Shown: positions 17,973 through 26,786, counted from the first letter of the stretch. The stretch: DNA of 64,000 nt from Mycolicibacterium wolinskyi (GCF_002101965.1 NZ_LQQA01000006.1:124001-188000), one strand, 5' to 3'. Numbers and translations: made by a program. Notes: generated by a model from the letters alone, not told the origin.

Positions 17973-19166
17973 TCAGCGCATCTCTCCCGCTCCGACGTAT
18001 GGATACGGGCTCTTCAGCAAATTGTCCTCGGCGAACCTGCTCAATCGGAAATCGGTATCCGGAATCCGCGGGTCGCCGCTGCGTCCGTCGATCACCAGAT
18101 CGGCCACGAGCCTGCCGACAGCGGGCGCGATTTTGAATCCGTGCCCGCTGAAGCCCGCCGCGACGACGAGGCCATCGACACCGGTCGTCGAGATGACGGG
18201 GTTCCAGTCCGGCGTGACGTCGTAGCAGCCGGCGTAGCTGCCGGTGATGGACGCGTTCGGCAGCCCGGGGAAGCGGCTGCTGACCTTCTCGACGGTGAGG
18301 TCGACGAAGTCGTCGGTGGCGCGGTTGAGGTAGTTGTCGGGATCGGTCTCCTCACAGTGCGCGAGATCGCTGTTGCCGAACAGGATTTCCCCGCCCAGCT
18401 CGGGGCGCACGTACTGCAGCGACACCAGATCCGAGAACACGGGAACCTTGGCGATAGCTGTGCTTTCCACGCCAGGGTGGATCAGGACGATTTGTTCGCG
18501 CACCACCCGGATCGGCACATCGACGCCGTAGGGCTCCAGGAACGGGCGGGTCCACGCTCCGGTGGCGACGACGACGGTGCGCGCCGAAACCTCGGTGCCG
18601 TCGGCCAATCGGACCCCGGTGACCTTGTCCCCGTCGATCAGCAGGTCGGTGACGTTGCAGCCCTGCCGAATTCGCACCCCTGCCGCCCTCGCCGACATCG
18701 CGAACGCCTGCGCGGTCTGATACGCGTCACCGTAGCCGCCGCGCGCTTCCCAGCCGAACGCCGCGAACGGGCTCAGGTCGGCCCACGGCCAGAGCTCGGC
18801 GACCTCGCTCTTGTCGATCTCCTCGGTCTGCACCCCGACCTCACGTTGCGCGGCCAGGCTCTTGCGCAGGGCGTCGACGTTGGGTTCACCGACGCCGACG
18901 ACGTAACCCGTCTGGCGGAATCCGATGTCGTCACCGAATATCTCGTCGGCTCTCTCGAAGACCTCAAGCCCGACGGCAGCCATCGCGGCCAGCGAGCTGA
19001 CCCCGTAGTGGCAACGCACGATCCCACTCGACTTGCCGGTCATGCCAGAGCCGACGGTGTTGCGTTCGGCGACGAGCACATCGGTCACGCCACGCTGACT
19101 GAGCGCCCATGCCGCGGCGGCCCCTTCCAGGCCGCCGCCGACGATGACCACATCTGCAGTGTTCAC
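17973..19166 (-). CDS. FAD-dependent amine/amino-acid oxidoreductase (DAO/sarcosine-oxidase-beta family)
   Basis: A 397-aa flavoprotein. The dinucleotide-binding motif is VVIVGGGLEGAAAAWAL at residues 4-20, followed by VGSGMTGKSSGIVR, typical of sarcosine oxidase beta subunits and D-amino-acid dehydrogenases, and a C-terminal PDWNPVIS...AAGFSGHGFKIAPAVG signature. The GTG at 19166 overlaps the stop of the glutamate-synthase-like gene. By position it could play the role of N-methylglutamate dehydrogenase, though the usual partner subunits are absent. Confidence 0.85.
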   Translation of the reverse strand: MNTADVVIVGGGLEGAAAAWALSQRGVTDVLVAERNTVGSGMTGKSSGIVRCHYGVSSLAAMAAVGLEVFERADEIFGDDIGFRQTGYVVGVGEPNVDALRKSLAAQREVGVQTEEIDKSEVAELWPWADLSPFAAFGWEARGGYGDAYQTAQAFAMSARAAGVRIRQGCNVTDLLIDGDKVTGVRLADGTEVSARTVVVATGAWTRPFLEPYGVDVPIRVVREQIVLIHPGVESTAIAKVPVFSDLVSLQYVRPELGGEILFGNSDLAHCEETDPDNYLNRATDDFVDLTVEKVSSRFPGLPNASITGSYAGCYDVTPDWNPVISTTGVDGLVVAAGFSGHGFKIAPAVGRLVADLVIDGRSGDPRIPDTDFRLSRFAEDNLLKSPYPYVGAGEMR

Positions 19167-20530
19167 GAGCCCGGAATCCAATTCGTGCCGGCGAGCGGAA
19201 CCCGCGCCATCGCGGCCGCCTCGATGGTGACCGCGACGAGGTCTTCGGGCTCCAGGTGGCAGACGTGCGCCTTGCCGCATGCCCGCGCGATGGTCTGGGC
19301 CTCCATCGTCAGCACCCGCAGATAGTTGGCCAGCCGCCGGCCGCCTTCGATCGGGTCGAACCGCGCGGCCAACTCCGGATCCTGCGTGCTGATGCCGGCC
19401 GGATCACGGCCGTCCTGGAAGTCGTCGTAGAAACCGGCTGCGCTGCCGAGCTTTTCGTACTCGTGCGCATACCGCGGATGGTTGTCACCGAGGGCGATGA
19501 GCGCGGCCGTGCCGATCGCGACGGCGTCGGCGCCCAGCGCGAGGGCCTTGGCGACGTCGGCGCCCGAGCGGATCCCGCCGGACACGATCAACTGCACACC
19601 CTTATTTCCCGTCGCTCCACAAGCTCCGCTCGCCCCGGCTCGGTGAACTCCCAGTTCCTGCAGTGCCTGCACGGCCTGCGGCACCGCCGCGAGCGTCGGG
19701 ATGCCGACGTGCTCGATGAACACATCCTGGGTGGCGGCCGTGCCGCCCTGCATGCCGTCGACCACGACGACGTCGGCGCCGGCGTGCACCGCCAGCTTCA
19801 CGTCGTAGTACGTGCGGGTGGCGCCGACCTTGACGTAGATCGGTTTTTCCCAGTCGGTGATCTCGCGCAGTTCATTGATCTTGATGGTGAGGTCGTCGGG
19901 CCCGGTCCAGTCCGGGTGCCGGCAGGCGCTTCGCTGGTCGATGCCCTCGGGCAGCGTGCGCATGCCTGCGACGCGCGGAGAGATCTTCTGGCCCAACAGC
20001 ATTCCGCCGCCGCCCGGTTTGGCGCCTTGGCCGAGCACCACCTCGATCGCGTCGGCCTTGCGCAGATCGTCGGGATTCATGCCGTACCGCGACGGCAGGT
20101 ACTGGTAGACCAGATGCTTGCTCTGCCCGCGCTCCTCGGGGGTCATGCCGCCGTCACCCGTGGTGGTCGACGTGCCTGCCTCGCTGGCCCCGCGGCCCAG
20201 CGCCTCCTTGGCCGGGCCGGACAATGCGCCGAAGCTCATACCCGCAATGGTGACCGGGATATCCAGGTGCAGTGGGTGTTTGGCGTTGCGGTCGCCGAGC
20301 ACCACGTCGGTGCCGCAGCGTTCGCGGTAACCCTCCAGGGGGTAGCGCGACATCGACGCACCGAGGAACAGCAGATCGTCGAAGTGGGGAAGGGGCCGTT
20401 TGGCGCCCCAGCCCCGGATGTCGTAGATGCCGGTCTCGGCGGCGCGCTGGATCGCCGCGATCGTCGGGCGGTCGAATGTGGCCGATTCGCGCAGGCCGAG
20501 CCGGGCGCGATCGTCTGTCGTGAACGTCAT
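19163..20530 (-). CDS. Glutamate-synthase-like FMN-binding protein (MgsC/GlxD-like)
   Basis: A 455-aa protein equivalent to the FMN/synthase barrel domain of glutamate synthase. Motifs: ITIAGMSFGALSGPAKEALGRGA, TTTGDGGMTPEER, GQGAKPGGGGMLLGQKI, VDGMQGGTAATQDVF and IVSGGIRSGADVAKALALGADAVAIGTAAL. The Cys cluster near the C-terminus (ACGKAHVCHL) recalls the Fe-S region of the large subunit. It corresponds to the MgsC subunit of N-methylglutamate synthase. Start and stop both overlap neighbouring genes by 4 nt. Confidence 0.85.
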   Translation of the reverse strand: MTFTTDDRARLGLRESATFDRPTIAAIQRAAETGIYDIRGWGAKRPLPHFDDLLFLGASMSRYPLEGYRERCGTDVVLGDRNAKHPLHLDIPVTIAGMSFGALSGPAKEALGRGASEAGTSTTTGDGGMTPEERGQSKHLVYQYLPSRYGMNPDDLRKADAIEVVLGQGAKPGGGGMLLGQKISPRVAGMRTLPEGIDQRSACRHPDWTGPDDLTIKINELREITDWEKPIYVKVGATRTYYDVKLAVHAGADVVVVDGMQGGTAATQDVFIEHVGIPTLAAVPQAVQALQELGVHRAGASGACGATGNKGVQLIVSGGIRSGADVAKALALGADAVAIGTAALIALGDNHPRYAHEYEKLGSAAGFYDDFQDGRDPAGISTQDPELAARFDPIEGGRRLANYLRVLTMEAQTIARACGKAHVCHLEPEDLVAVTIEAAAMARVPLAGTNWIPGS

Positions 20531-21225
20531 CAGTAGGCACTCGCATTGTCGACGTGGAAATGGTAGAGGTTTCGGGCAGAGCCGTAGCGGGTGTATTCCG
20601 CGGTGTCGTCGCCAAAACCCGCGGCAGCCAACAGATCCGCGAGCTCGGCATGATGCTCGGGCCGCATGGGCTTGGCGATACAGTCCGCGCCGAGCGACGC
20701 GACCGTGCCGCGCACGTAGATCCGGGCCTCGTAGATCGAGTCACCCAGCGCCTCACCGGCATTGCCGCGCACAACGAGTCGGCCGGCCTGGGCCATGAAC
20801 GCGCTCATGTGCCCGATGTCGCCGCCCACCACGATGTCGACGCCTTTCATGGAGATGCCGCAGCGCGCCGCGGCGTCGCCCTCGATGACCAGCAGACCGC
20901 CGTGTGCGGTCGCACCGGCCGATTGCGACGCGTTGCCTTTGACCCGCACGGTGCCGCTCATCATGTTCTCGGCGACTCCGGTGCCCGCGTTGCCGTTGAT
21001 GGTGACGTCGGCGAGTTGATTCATCCCGGCGGCGTAATAGCCGACATGCCCCTCGACGGTCACCGTGACCGGCGCGTTGAGGCCGACCGCCACGTTGTGC
21101 GCACCCGCCGGATGTTCGATGACGAACTCGCCGTCGATGCCGGGCCGGTGCAGCGCGGTGTTGACCTCACGCAAAGGCGTTGTGCGAAGGTCGAATCCGG
21201 TCGCGGTGAGAGTTACCTGGTCCAT
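20530..21225 (-). CDS. GXGXG-domain protein, glutamate synthase C-terminal domain-like (MgsB/GlxC-like)
   Basis: A 231-aa protein consisting of a right-handed beta-helix with repeated G-x-x-G-x-x-x-G turns (VEGHVGYYAAGMN, INGNAGTGVAENMMSG, VKGNASQSAGATAHGG, IEGDAAARCGISMKG). This is the domain that in glutamate synthase links the amidotransferase and synthase domains. The ATG at 21225 lies inside the end of the amidotransferase gene (13-nt overlap), while its stop overlaps the next gene. It is part of the three-gene split glutamate synthase set. Confidence 0.85.
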   Translation of the reverse strand: MDQVTLTATGFDLRTTPLREVNTALHRPGIDGEFVIEHPAGAHNVAVGLNAPVTVTVEGHVGYYAAGMNQLADVTINGNAGTGVAENMMSGTVRVKGNASQSAGATAHGGLLVIEGDAAARCGISMKGVDIVVGGDIGHMSAFMAQAGRLVVRGNAGEALGDSIYEARIYVRGTVASLGADCIAKPMRPEHHAELADLLAAAGFGDDTAEYTRYGSARNLYHFHVDNASAY

Positions 21226-22082
21226 GCGTAGACGACCTCCGGTTCGGGTTCCCAGATCTTGGCGGATTCGACGCCGGGCAGCCCCGACAGTGCGCGGTAC
21301 TCGCTCGCCATCGCGACCCATTCGGCAGTCTCGGCGATCACCGCGGGCTTGCACGCGATCGCATCGCGCACGACTGCGAACGAATCGTGGTTGGACACCA
21401 GTAGTGTGTAGAAGCCGTCGAACGTGACACACAGTTCCTTCAACGCGGTCTCCACGTCGCGCCCCGCCGCCAGTTGCTGTGCGACGAACCGCGCGCCCAC
21501 CTCGGTGTCGTTCTCGCTGTCGAACTCGACGCCGGCGCGGCGGAGATCGCGCCGGATCGTGGCGTGGTTCGCGAAGGATCCGTTGTGCACCAGGCACTGC
21601 TGCGGCCCAACCGTATACGGGTGACAGCCCGACGGCGTCACCGCCGACTCGGTGGCCATCCGGGTATGTCCTACGCCCTGCCAGCCCTGGGCCTTGGCCA
21701 GACCCCACGCGTCGGTGAGCGTGCGGGGGTGGCCCACGCCCTTGAGCACGGCCAGATCGGCGCCGAACCCCGCGACGAGCGCATCCGGATATGCGGCTTT
21801 GACGCGCTTGAGCAGAGCCTCGGAGCTCTCGTCGGATGACAGCAGATAGGTCGAATCCACCTGCACCACATCGACATCCGGACCGAGGTCGGGTTGCCCT
21901 GGCAGGTCGGTCACCGATACGCACCCGCGCCCGGGTGGTGACCACACCGGGTCGCCGTACACCGCGACGCCTGCCGAATCGGCGCCGCGGTCCGACATCT
22001 CACCCAGCATGCCGCTGAGTAGTTCACCCAACCGGGGGTAGAGCTCCGGTGTGCGCAGGTGCAACCCCACGATCCCGCACAT
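21213..22082 (-). CDS. Class II glutamine amidotransferase (MgsA/GlxB-like)
   Basis: A 289-aa Ntn-type glutaminase. The catalytic Cys2 follows the initiator Met (MCGIVGLHL), with the GATase II motifs MSDRGADSAG, GVGHTRMATESAV, HPYTVGPQQCLVHNGSFANH. It would release ammonia from glutamine or, in the N-methylglutamate synthase setting, methylamine from gamma-glutamylmethylamide. It lies 13 nt downstream of the glutamine-synthetase-like gene, whose product could be its substrate. Confidence 0.87.
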   Translation of the reverse strand: MCGIVGLHLRTPELYPRLGELLSGMLGEMSDRGADSAGVAVYGDPVWSPPGRGCVSVTDLPGQPDLGPDVDVVQVDSTYLLSSDESSEALLKRVKAAYPDALVAGFGADLAVLKGVGHPRTLTDAWGLAKAQGWQGVGHTRMATESAVTPSGCHPYTVGPQQCLVHNGSFANHATIRRDLRRAGVEFDSENDTEVGARFVAQQLAAGRDVETALKELCVTFDGFYTLLVSNHDSFAVVRDAIACKPAVIAETAEWVAMASEYRALSGLPGVESAKIWEPEPEVVYAWTR

Positions 22083-22095
22083 TCTTGCTGTCCTC

Positions 22096-23400
22096 TCAGA
22101 AGGCCGTCAGATAGGAGTCGATCTCCCACGGCGTGACGGCGCCGTGGTAGGTGAAGAACTCTTCGCGCTTGATGTTCGCGAAATAGGTGGCCACACCGTC
22201 GCCCGCGACGTCGAGCACACCGGCGACCACCGGATCGGTCTCGAGCGCGTCGACCGCGTGCAGCAGGGTGGGCGGCAGGGCCGAGGTGCCCTGGCTGCCG
22301 ACGGCGCCCGGGTCGATACTGCGCTTGATGCCGTCGAACCCGGCGCCCAGCGTAGCCGCGATCGCCAGATACGGGTTGGCCGACCCGTCCCCGCCGCGCA
22401 GTTCGATGCGCTGGTTGTCGGGTACCCGGATGTAGTGCGTGCGGTCGTTGCCGCCGTAGCTGGGTTTGCGCGGTGCCCACGAGGCGCCCGATGCGGTGCT
22501 GACCGCACCGGTTCGCTTGTAGGAGTTGACTGTTGGCGCGACGACGGACTGCAGCGCGCACGCATGGTCGAGGACGCCGCCGATGAACGCGTATGCCGTC
22601 TCGGACAGTCCCAGCCCTCGCTCGTCGGTCTCGCCAGGGAACACCGGGTTGCCGCCGCTGGTCAGCGACAGATGGAAGTGCAGGCCGCTGCCGGTGCGGT
22701 CGGAGAACGGCTTGGGCATGAACGTGGCCACCATGCCGCGTTCGGCCGCGATCATCGACAGCAGGTAGCGCAGGGTGATCACGCGGTCGGCAGTGGTCAG
22801 TGCATCGGCGAACTTGAAGTTCTGCTCGAACTGGCCGTTGCCGTCCTCGTGGTCGTTGGCGTAGTTGGACCAGCCGAGCTGGTTCATCGCCGTGGAGATC
22901 GCGGTGAGGTGGTCATACATCCGTGTCACGCCGCGCGCGTCGTAACACGGCTGCGCGGCGGTGTCGTCGGTGTCGGCGGTGACCAGGCTGCCATCGGCGT
23001 TGCGGCGCAACAGGAAATACTCGACCTCGGCGCCGATCCACGGCTCGAAGCCGGCGTCGGCAGCCTGCTGGATCAGGCTCTTGAGAATGACGCGCGGCGC
23101 GTACGGCCACGGTTTGCCTTCCACATGCGGATCGCAGTGGACGAGGGCCAGGCCCTCCTTGATGAACGGGATCGGGGTGAACGAGGCGGGGTCCGGGATG
23201 GCGATCAGGTCGGGATCCTTGGGCTCCTGGCCCATGGCGCCGACGGCGTAGCCCGCGAAACCGACGCCCTCGGTGGCCAGCATGTCGATGGCTTCGACGG
23301 GAACCAGTTTGGCGCAAGGCTTTCCGCGCAGGTCCACGAACAGGGCGAGGATGAACTTCGTGCCGGACTGTTCGGCGAGGGTGGCGAGATCGAGGGGCAT
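22096..23400 (-). CDS. Type III glutamine synthetase-like enzyme (GlnT; possible gamma-glutamylamide synthetase)
   Basis: A 434-aa member of the glutamine synthetase superfamily. Motifs: LFVDLRGKPCAKLVP, the EVEYFLL metal site, NDHEDGNGQFEQNF, SGLHFHLSL (ATP/metal), PTVNSYKR, APRKPSYGGNDRTHYIRVP and RGGDGSANPYLA. There is no visible Tyr-adenylylation loop. Set beside an amidotransferase and split glutamate synthase genes, it may make gamma-glutamyl amides from amines (GMAS-like) instead of glutamine. It has GGAG before the ATG at 23400 and heads the operon that runs to 17304. Confidence 0.82.
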   Translation of the reverse strand: MPLDLATLAEQSGTKFILALFVDLRGKPCAKLVPVEAIDMLATEGVGFAGYAVGAMGQEPKDPDLIAIPDPASFTPIPFIKEGLALVHCDPHVEGKPWPYAPRVILKSLIQQAADAGFEPWIGAEVEYFLLRRNADGSLVTADTDDTAAQPCYDARGVTRMYDHLTAISTAMNQLGWSNYANDHEDGNGQFEQNFKFADALTTADRVITLRYLLSMIAAERGMVATFMPKPFSDRTGSGLHFHLSLTSGGNPVFPGETDERGLGLSETAYAFIGGVLDHACALQSVVAPTVNSYKRTGAVSTASGASWAPRKPSYGGNDRTHYIRVPDNQRIELRGGDGSANPYLAIAATLGAGFDGIKRSIDPGAVGSQGTSALPPTLLHAVDALETDPVVAGVLDVAGDGVATYFANIKREEFFTYHGAVTPWEIDSYLTAF

Positions 23401-23432
23401 GGCTCCAGAACTTTCGTCTCTTGTCGGGAATC

Positions 23433-23460
23433 AATGTATCACAGCGTGAAACTTCAGCAA
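23433..23460 (-). promoter_or_regulatory. Promoter of the glutamine-synthetase-like/amine operon
   Basis: On the minus strand -35 TTGCTG (23455-23460), a 16-bp spacer and -10 TACATT (23433-23438), followed by a leader of about 26 nt. A GAAAC half-site (on the plus strand) lies in the spacer, but no full GlnR box is seen here. Confidence 0.5.
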
Positions 23461-23479
23461 GCCGACGAAACCCCGGTGA

Positions 23480-23512
23480 CCGGTCGCCGCGAAAACCGTC
23501 CGCGGTGACCGG
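23480..23512 (-). terminator. Probable terminator of the ammonium-channel gene
   Basis: Arms 23480-23491 and 23501-23512 form a 12-bp GC-rich stem with one mismatch and a 9-nt loop, about 20 nt after the amt stop. GTTT follows it on the minus strand. Confidence 0.5.
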
Positions 23513-23533
23513 GCCGGGGAATCACCGTTCAGA

Positions 23534-24787
23534 TCAGGCGAATTCGAGCTCGTATGCCGAGTCGCGATGGAACTTGGCGTCGATGCCCTTCTCCTCCTCG
23601 TCGGGCGAGATGCGGATGCCCATGGTCTTCTTGATCGCGAACGCGATGGCATAGGCGACCACGAACGAGTAGGCCATCACCGCGGCGGCCGCGACCGCCT
23701 GCCGCCACAACTGGTCGATGCCGCCGCCGTAGAGCAGGCCGTTGACGGCGTTGGGCATGCCTTCGCTCGCGAAGAAGCCGATCAACAGCGTGCCGACGAC
23801 ACCACCGACCAGGTGCACGCCGACCACGTCGAGCGAGTCGTCATAGCCGAACTTGTCCTTGAGGCCGACCGCGTACACGCAGACCGCGCCCGCGATGCCG
23901 CCGACGAAGATCGCGCCGATCGGGGTGACCGCACCGCACGCGGGCGTGATCGCCACCAGGCCGGTGATGGCGCCGGAGGCCGCGCCGACACCGGTGACAT
24001 GGCCGGTCTTGAACTTCTCGACGGCCAGCCAGGCGAGCACCGCGGCGCAGGTCGCGACGAACGTGGTCACCATGACGATCGCGGCCGAATTGCCTGCGGC
24101 AAGTGCGGATCCGCCGTTGAACGCGTACCAGCCGGCCCACAGCATGCCCGCACCGAGCAGGGTCAGCGGAACATTGTGCGGCTTGCGCAGCTGACCGAAC
24201 ATGGCCGACTTGCCGAGCACGATCGCGACGGCCAGGGCGGCCGCGCCCGCGTTGATGTGCACCGCGGTGCCGCCGGCGAAGTCGATGGCGTGGAGTTTGT
24301 TGGCGATCCAGCCGCCGACCGAGTTCTCGGTGACGACACCGTCGAAGGCGAACACCCAGTGTGCGACCGGGAAGTAGACGAGCACGGCCCAGACCGCGGC
24401 GAAGATCATCCAGGCGCCGAACTTCATCCGGTCGGCGACGGCTCCGGAGATGAGCGCGACGGTGATCGCCGCGAACAAGGCTTGGAACAGCGAGAACAAA
24501 CTGATGGGCAGCCCGTCGATGGTCGTCATCGGTTCGGTGAGGTTCGTCATGCCCGCGAATTCGGTGAAGCTGCCGACGAATCCGCTGTAGGACGTGCCGA
24601 AGACCATCGAGAAGCCGAACAGGACCCAGAGCAGGCCGACAACCGCGACCGCGCCGAAGGTCATCATCATCATGTTGGTCGAGCTCTTGACCGAGACCAT
24701 GCCGCCGTAGAACAGCGCGAGGCCGGGAATCATCAGCGTGAGGCCGATGATGCAGCACAGCATGAATGCCGTGGTTCCTGTATCCAT
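23534..24787 (-). CDS. amt: Ammonium channel of the Amt/MEP/Rh family
   Basis: A 417-aa inner-membrane protein with 11 predicted membrane helices and family signatures DTGTTAFMLCCIIGLTLMIPGLALFYGGM, FAGGTAVHINAGAAALA and DDSLDVVGVHLVGGVVGT (pore His residues). AGGAGA lies 7 nt before the ATG at 24787. The frame is open further upstream, but that section contains the regulatory site. It would take up ammonium when nitrogen is scarce. Unlike amtB-glnK-glnD loci, no PII gene follows; the neighbour is the amine/glutamate-synthase-like operon. Confidence 0.95.
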   Translation of the reverse strand: MDTGTTAFMLCCIIGLTLMIPGLALFYGGMVSVKSSTNMMMMTFGAVAVVGLLWVLFGFSMVFGTSYSGFVGSFTEFAGMTNLTEPMTTIDGLPISLFSLFQALFAAITVALISGAVADRMKFGAWMIFAAVWAVLVYFPVAHWVFAFDGVVTENSVGGWIANKLHAIDFAGGTAVHINAGAAALAVAIVLGKSAMFGQLRKPHNVPLTLLGAGMLWAGWYAFNGGSALAAGNSAAIVMVTTFVATCAAVLAWLAVEKFKTGHVTGVGAASGAITGLVAITPACGAVTPIGAIFVGGIAGAVCVYAVGLKDKFGYDDSLDVVGVHLVGGVVGTLLIGFFASEGMPNAVNGLLYGGGIDQLWRQAVAAAAVMAYSFVVAYAIAFAIKKTMGIRISPDEEEKGIDAKFHRDSAYELEFA

Positions 24788-24833
24788 CAAACATCTCCTG
24801 GGGGTGGCGGCCCCGACGGGCCGATCACCGGCA

Positions 24834-24858
24834 GTAACCGATGTTTCTGTTACGTGGA
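24834..24858 (-). promoter_or_regulatory. GlnR-like box upstream of amt
   Basis: On the minus strand TCCAC-GTAACA-GAAAC (24843-24858) fits the AC-n9-AC core of the actinobacterial GlnR consensus (GTnAC-n6-GnAAC), with the second half-site perfect and the first weak. A further GTTAC lies at 24834-24838. The box is about 56-71 nt before the amt start. GlnR control of ammonium-channel genes is established in mycobacteria; this site is my reading. Confidence 0.5.
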
Positions 24859-24921
24859 CAGTCATCGCGTGTTGCGGGCGCGTTAAACCTGATTTGACGC
24901 GCGCGTATCTACCATTGGCCA

Positions 24922-26190
24922 ATGGCAGTCGTAGATGTCCGCTCGCACGGTGCAATCGGCGACGGGGTGACCGACGACTACCCGGCGGTGCTGTCCGCGA
25001 TCCGCGCGGTCGCCGACGTCGGCGGCACGGTGTTCTTCCCCGCGGGCGACTACGCGCTGTCGGCTTCGCTAGGGGATCAGGCGGGGCTGGCAAGAGTTTG
25101 GCTGCTCGGGGACGGTGAGCGGGCCGCGCGCCTGCTGGCGACCGGGAACTTCGCTCCCATCTCCGGGCGGTGGATCGAAAGCCGCATCGAGAACCTGGTG
25201 ATAGACGCCGATTTTCGGGGCGGCCCCGGACTCGACGTGGATGTGGACAAGAGCTACGTCCGGCATTGCCGGGTGCGCGGCTGGTCCGACTACGGCATCC
25301 GGCTCAACGCCACCACCGAGGGCCTGCTCAACTGGATCGACGACAACTTCGTCGAACAATGCACGGGCTACGGCGTTTACACGACGTACCGGTTCTACGA
25401 CTCGTGGATCGTCAACAACAACGTGGGATCGACAAGGCCCAATCTGTCGGTCGAGAGTGGGCCGGTGCGCATCCTGGCCAATCACCTCAACGGGGCGCCG
25501 GAGAACAACATCGAGCTGCGCGGCAACAAGTCGCTGACCATCGTCGGCAACATCTGCGAAGGGGCGCGGCGCGAGGCGATCATCTACACGATGCCGTCGT
25601 TCCTCGACGCCGACAGCCCGCAGGTACAGATCGTGGCGAACAACATCACGAACGGCGGCAAGGGCGCGCCCGACGCGTACCCGGCGATCGGCATCTACTC
25701 CCGCGACGCCGACCACCGCACTAAGGGTTTCAACATCACCGGCAACTTCATCGCCAACGAGGATGAGGGCGCCGGCTGGTCCTACGCGGTGGACGCCGAG
25801 TACGTCGACGACCTCGCGATCTCCGGAAACCAATGGGACAACAACGGATTCAGTGTCGCGGCGGTGCGCGCATCCGGGCGCAACGTCGGCATCGCCGGCA
25901 ACACCTCGGCGAATCTGCCGACACGCGTGGTGAATTCGGTCAGCGACGACGTCACGATGGCCGCCGCATCCGGTACCGACTACGTGTACCTGCTCGATCG
26001 AGGTGCCGAGGCCACGCTGCCGACGGCCGTCGGCAACACAAACCGCTACACCGTCAAGAACCTCGCCATCGGTGCGAGCCGGTTGATCGCTCCCAGCGGC
26101 CAGGAGGTCGACGGTGGCCGCCATGTCAGGCTCGGCCGCAACGATGCCGTCGATGTCATCTCCGACGGGCAGAACTGGTGGACCGTCTAG
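24922..26190 (+). CDS. Right-handed beta-helix (pectate-lyase-3-like) protein
   Basis: A 422-aa protein. The N-terminus, VVDVRSHGAIGDGVTDDYPAVLSAI, is the standard start of pectate_lyase_3 and phage tail-spike beta-helices. Repeated N-rich rungs follow (IVGNICEG, ANNITNGG, ITGNFIANE, ISGNQWDNNGF, IAGNTSANLP). The last 30 residues (GQEVDGGRHVRLGRNDAVDVISDGQNWWTV) resemble phage tail-fibre tips. There is no signal peptide. The ligand or substrate is unknown; a polysaccharide is likely. Its stop overlaps the convergent nitroreductase stop. Confidence 0.75.
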   Translation: MAVVDVRSHGAIGDGVTDDYPAVLSAIRAVADVGGTVFFPAGDYALSASLGDQAGLARVWLLGDGERAARLLATGNFAPISGRWIESRIENLVIDADFRGGPGLDVDVDKSYVRHCRVRGWSDYGIRLNATTEGLLNWIDDNFVEQCTGYGVYTTYRFYDSWIVNNNVGSTRPNLSVESGPVRILANHLNGAPENNIELRGNKSLTIVGNICEGARREAIIYTMPSFLDADSPQVQIVANNITNGGKGAPDAYPAIGIYSRDADHRTKGFNITGNFIANEDEGAGWSYAVDAEYVDDLAISGNQWDNNGFSVAAVRASGRNVGIAGNTSANLPTRVVNSVSDDVTMAAASGTDYVYLLDRGAEATLPTAVGNTNRYTVKNLAIGASRLIAPSGQEVDGGRHVRLGRNDAVDVISDGQNWWTV

Positions 26191-26786
26191 CGCAGCGGCG
26201 TGCCCCAGCGGCCGGTGAACGCGATCTCTGCGAGCGGCAGCCGTTCGCGTGGCCGGCCGTCGCGCTCGGCGATGGCGTCATCGACGGCCGCGTAGTCGCC
26301 CAGCGTGCCGAGTGCGACGACGGCCAGTGGTCGCACGCCGTCGGGGATGGCGAACGCGGCCCGGGCGCCGTCGACGTCGAACCCCGCCATCGGGTGCGCG
26401 ATCAGCCCGCGTGAGACGGCTTCGACCGTCAACTGGGCGATCGCGGCCCCGGCGTCGACGGCGGCATAGAGCGCGGTGCGGTCATCTTCGCCCTCGTCGG
26501 CACACACGAGAATCAGGGCACCGGCGGCGTGCGCATAGCTGTTGCCGCGTTTGAGCAGGCCGGCGAGTGTGGCGAACGTCTCGTCGTCCCGTGAGCCAAC
26601 GACGAACCGCACGGGCTGCCGGTGGCCCCACGTCGCCGCCCACCGCGCTGCTTCGAGCACGGCGGTGAGCTGCTCACCAGTGATGATGGCTTGAGGGTCG
26701 AAGGCCCGCGGGCTCCAGCGGGCGGCGAGATCGGGATGGATCGGGACGCTCGTGGCGGCCCGCCGATCGCTCGGGGCGTCGGGCAC
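26187..26786 (-). CDS. Nitroreductase-family protein
   Basis: A protein of about 199 aa related to FMN-dependent nitroreductases: HPDLAARWSPRAFDPQ near the N-terminus (the R-x-S-x-R-x-F/Y-like motif), LTAVLEAARWAATWGHRQP, then AAVDAGAAIAQLTVEAVSRGLIAHPMAGFD. The GTG at 26786 is preferred because it gives a family-like N-terminus (VPDAPSDRRAATSVPIHPDL). An ATG at 26849 in the same frame would lie across the ask promoter. It is convergent with the beta-helix gene. The natural substrate is unknown. Confidence 0.78.
   Translation of the reverse strand: MPDAPSDRRAATSVPIHPDLAARWSPRAFDPQAIITGEQLTAVLEAARWAATWGHRQPVRFVVGSRDDETFATLAGLLKRGNSYAHAAGALILVCADEGEDDRTALYAAVDAGAAIAQLTVEAVSRGLIAHPMAGFDVDGARAAFAIPDGVRPLAVVALGTLGDYAAVDDAIAERDGRPRERLPLAEIAFTGRWGTPLR

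Noticed and set aside
23440..23460. A second GlnR box before the glutamine-synthetase-like gene
   Set aside because: Only one GAAAC half-site is present and the AC-n9-AC spacing is not met.
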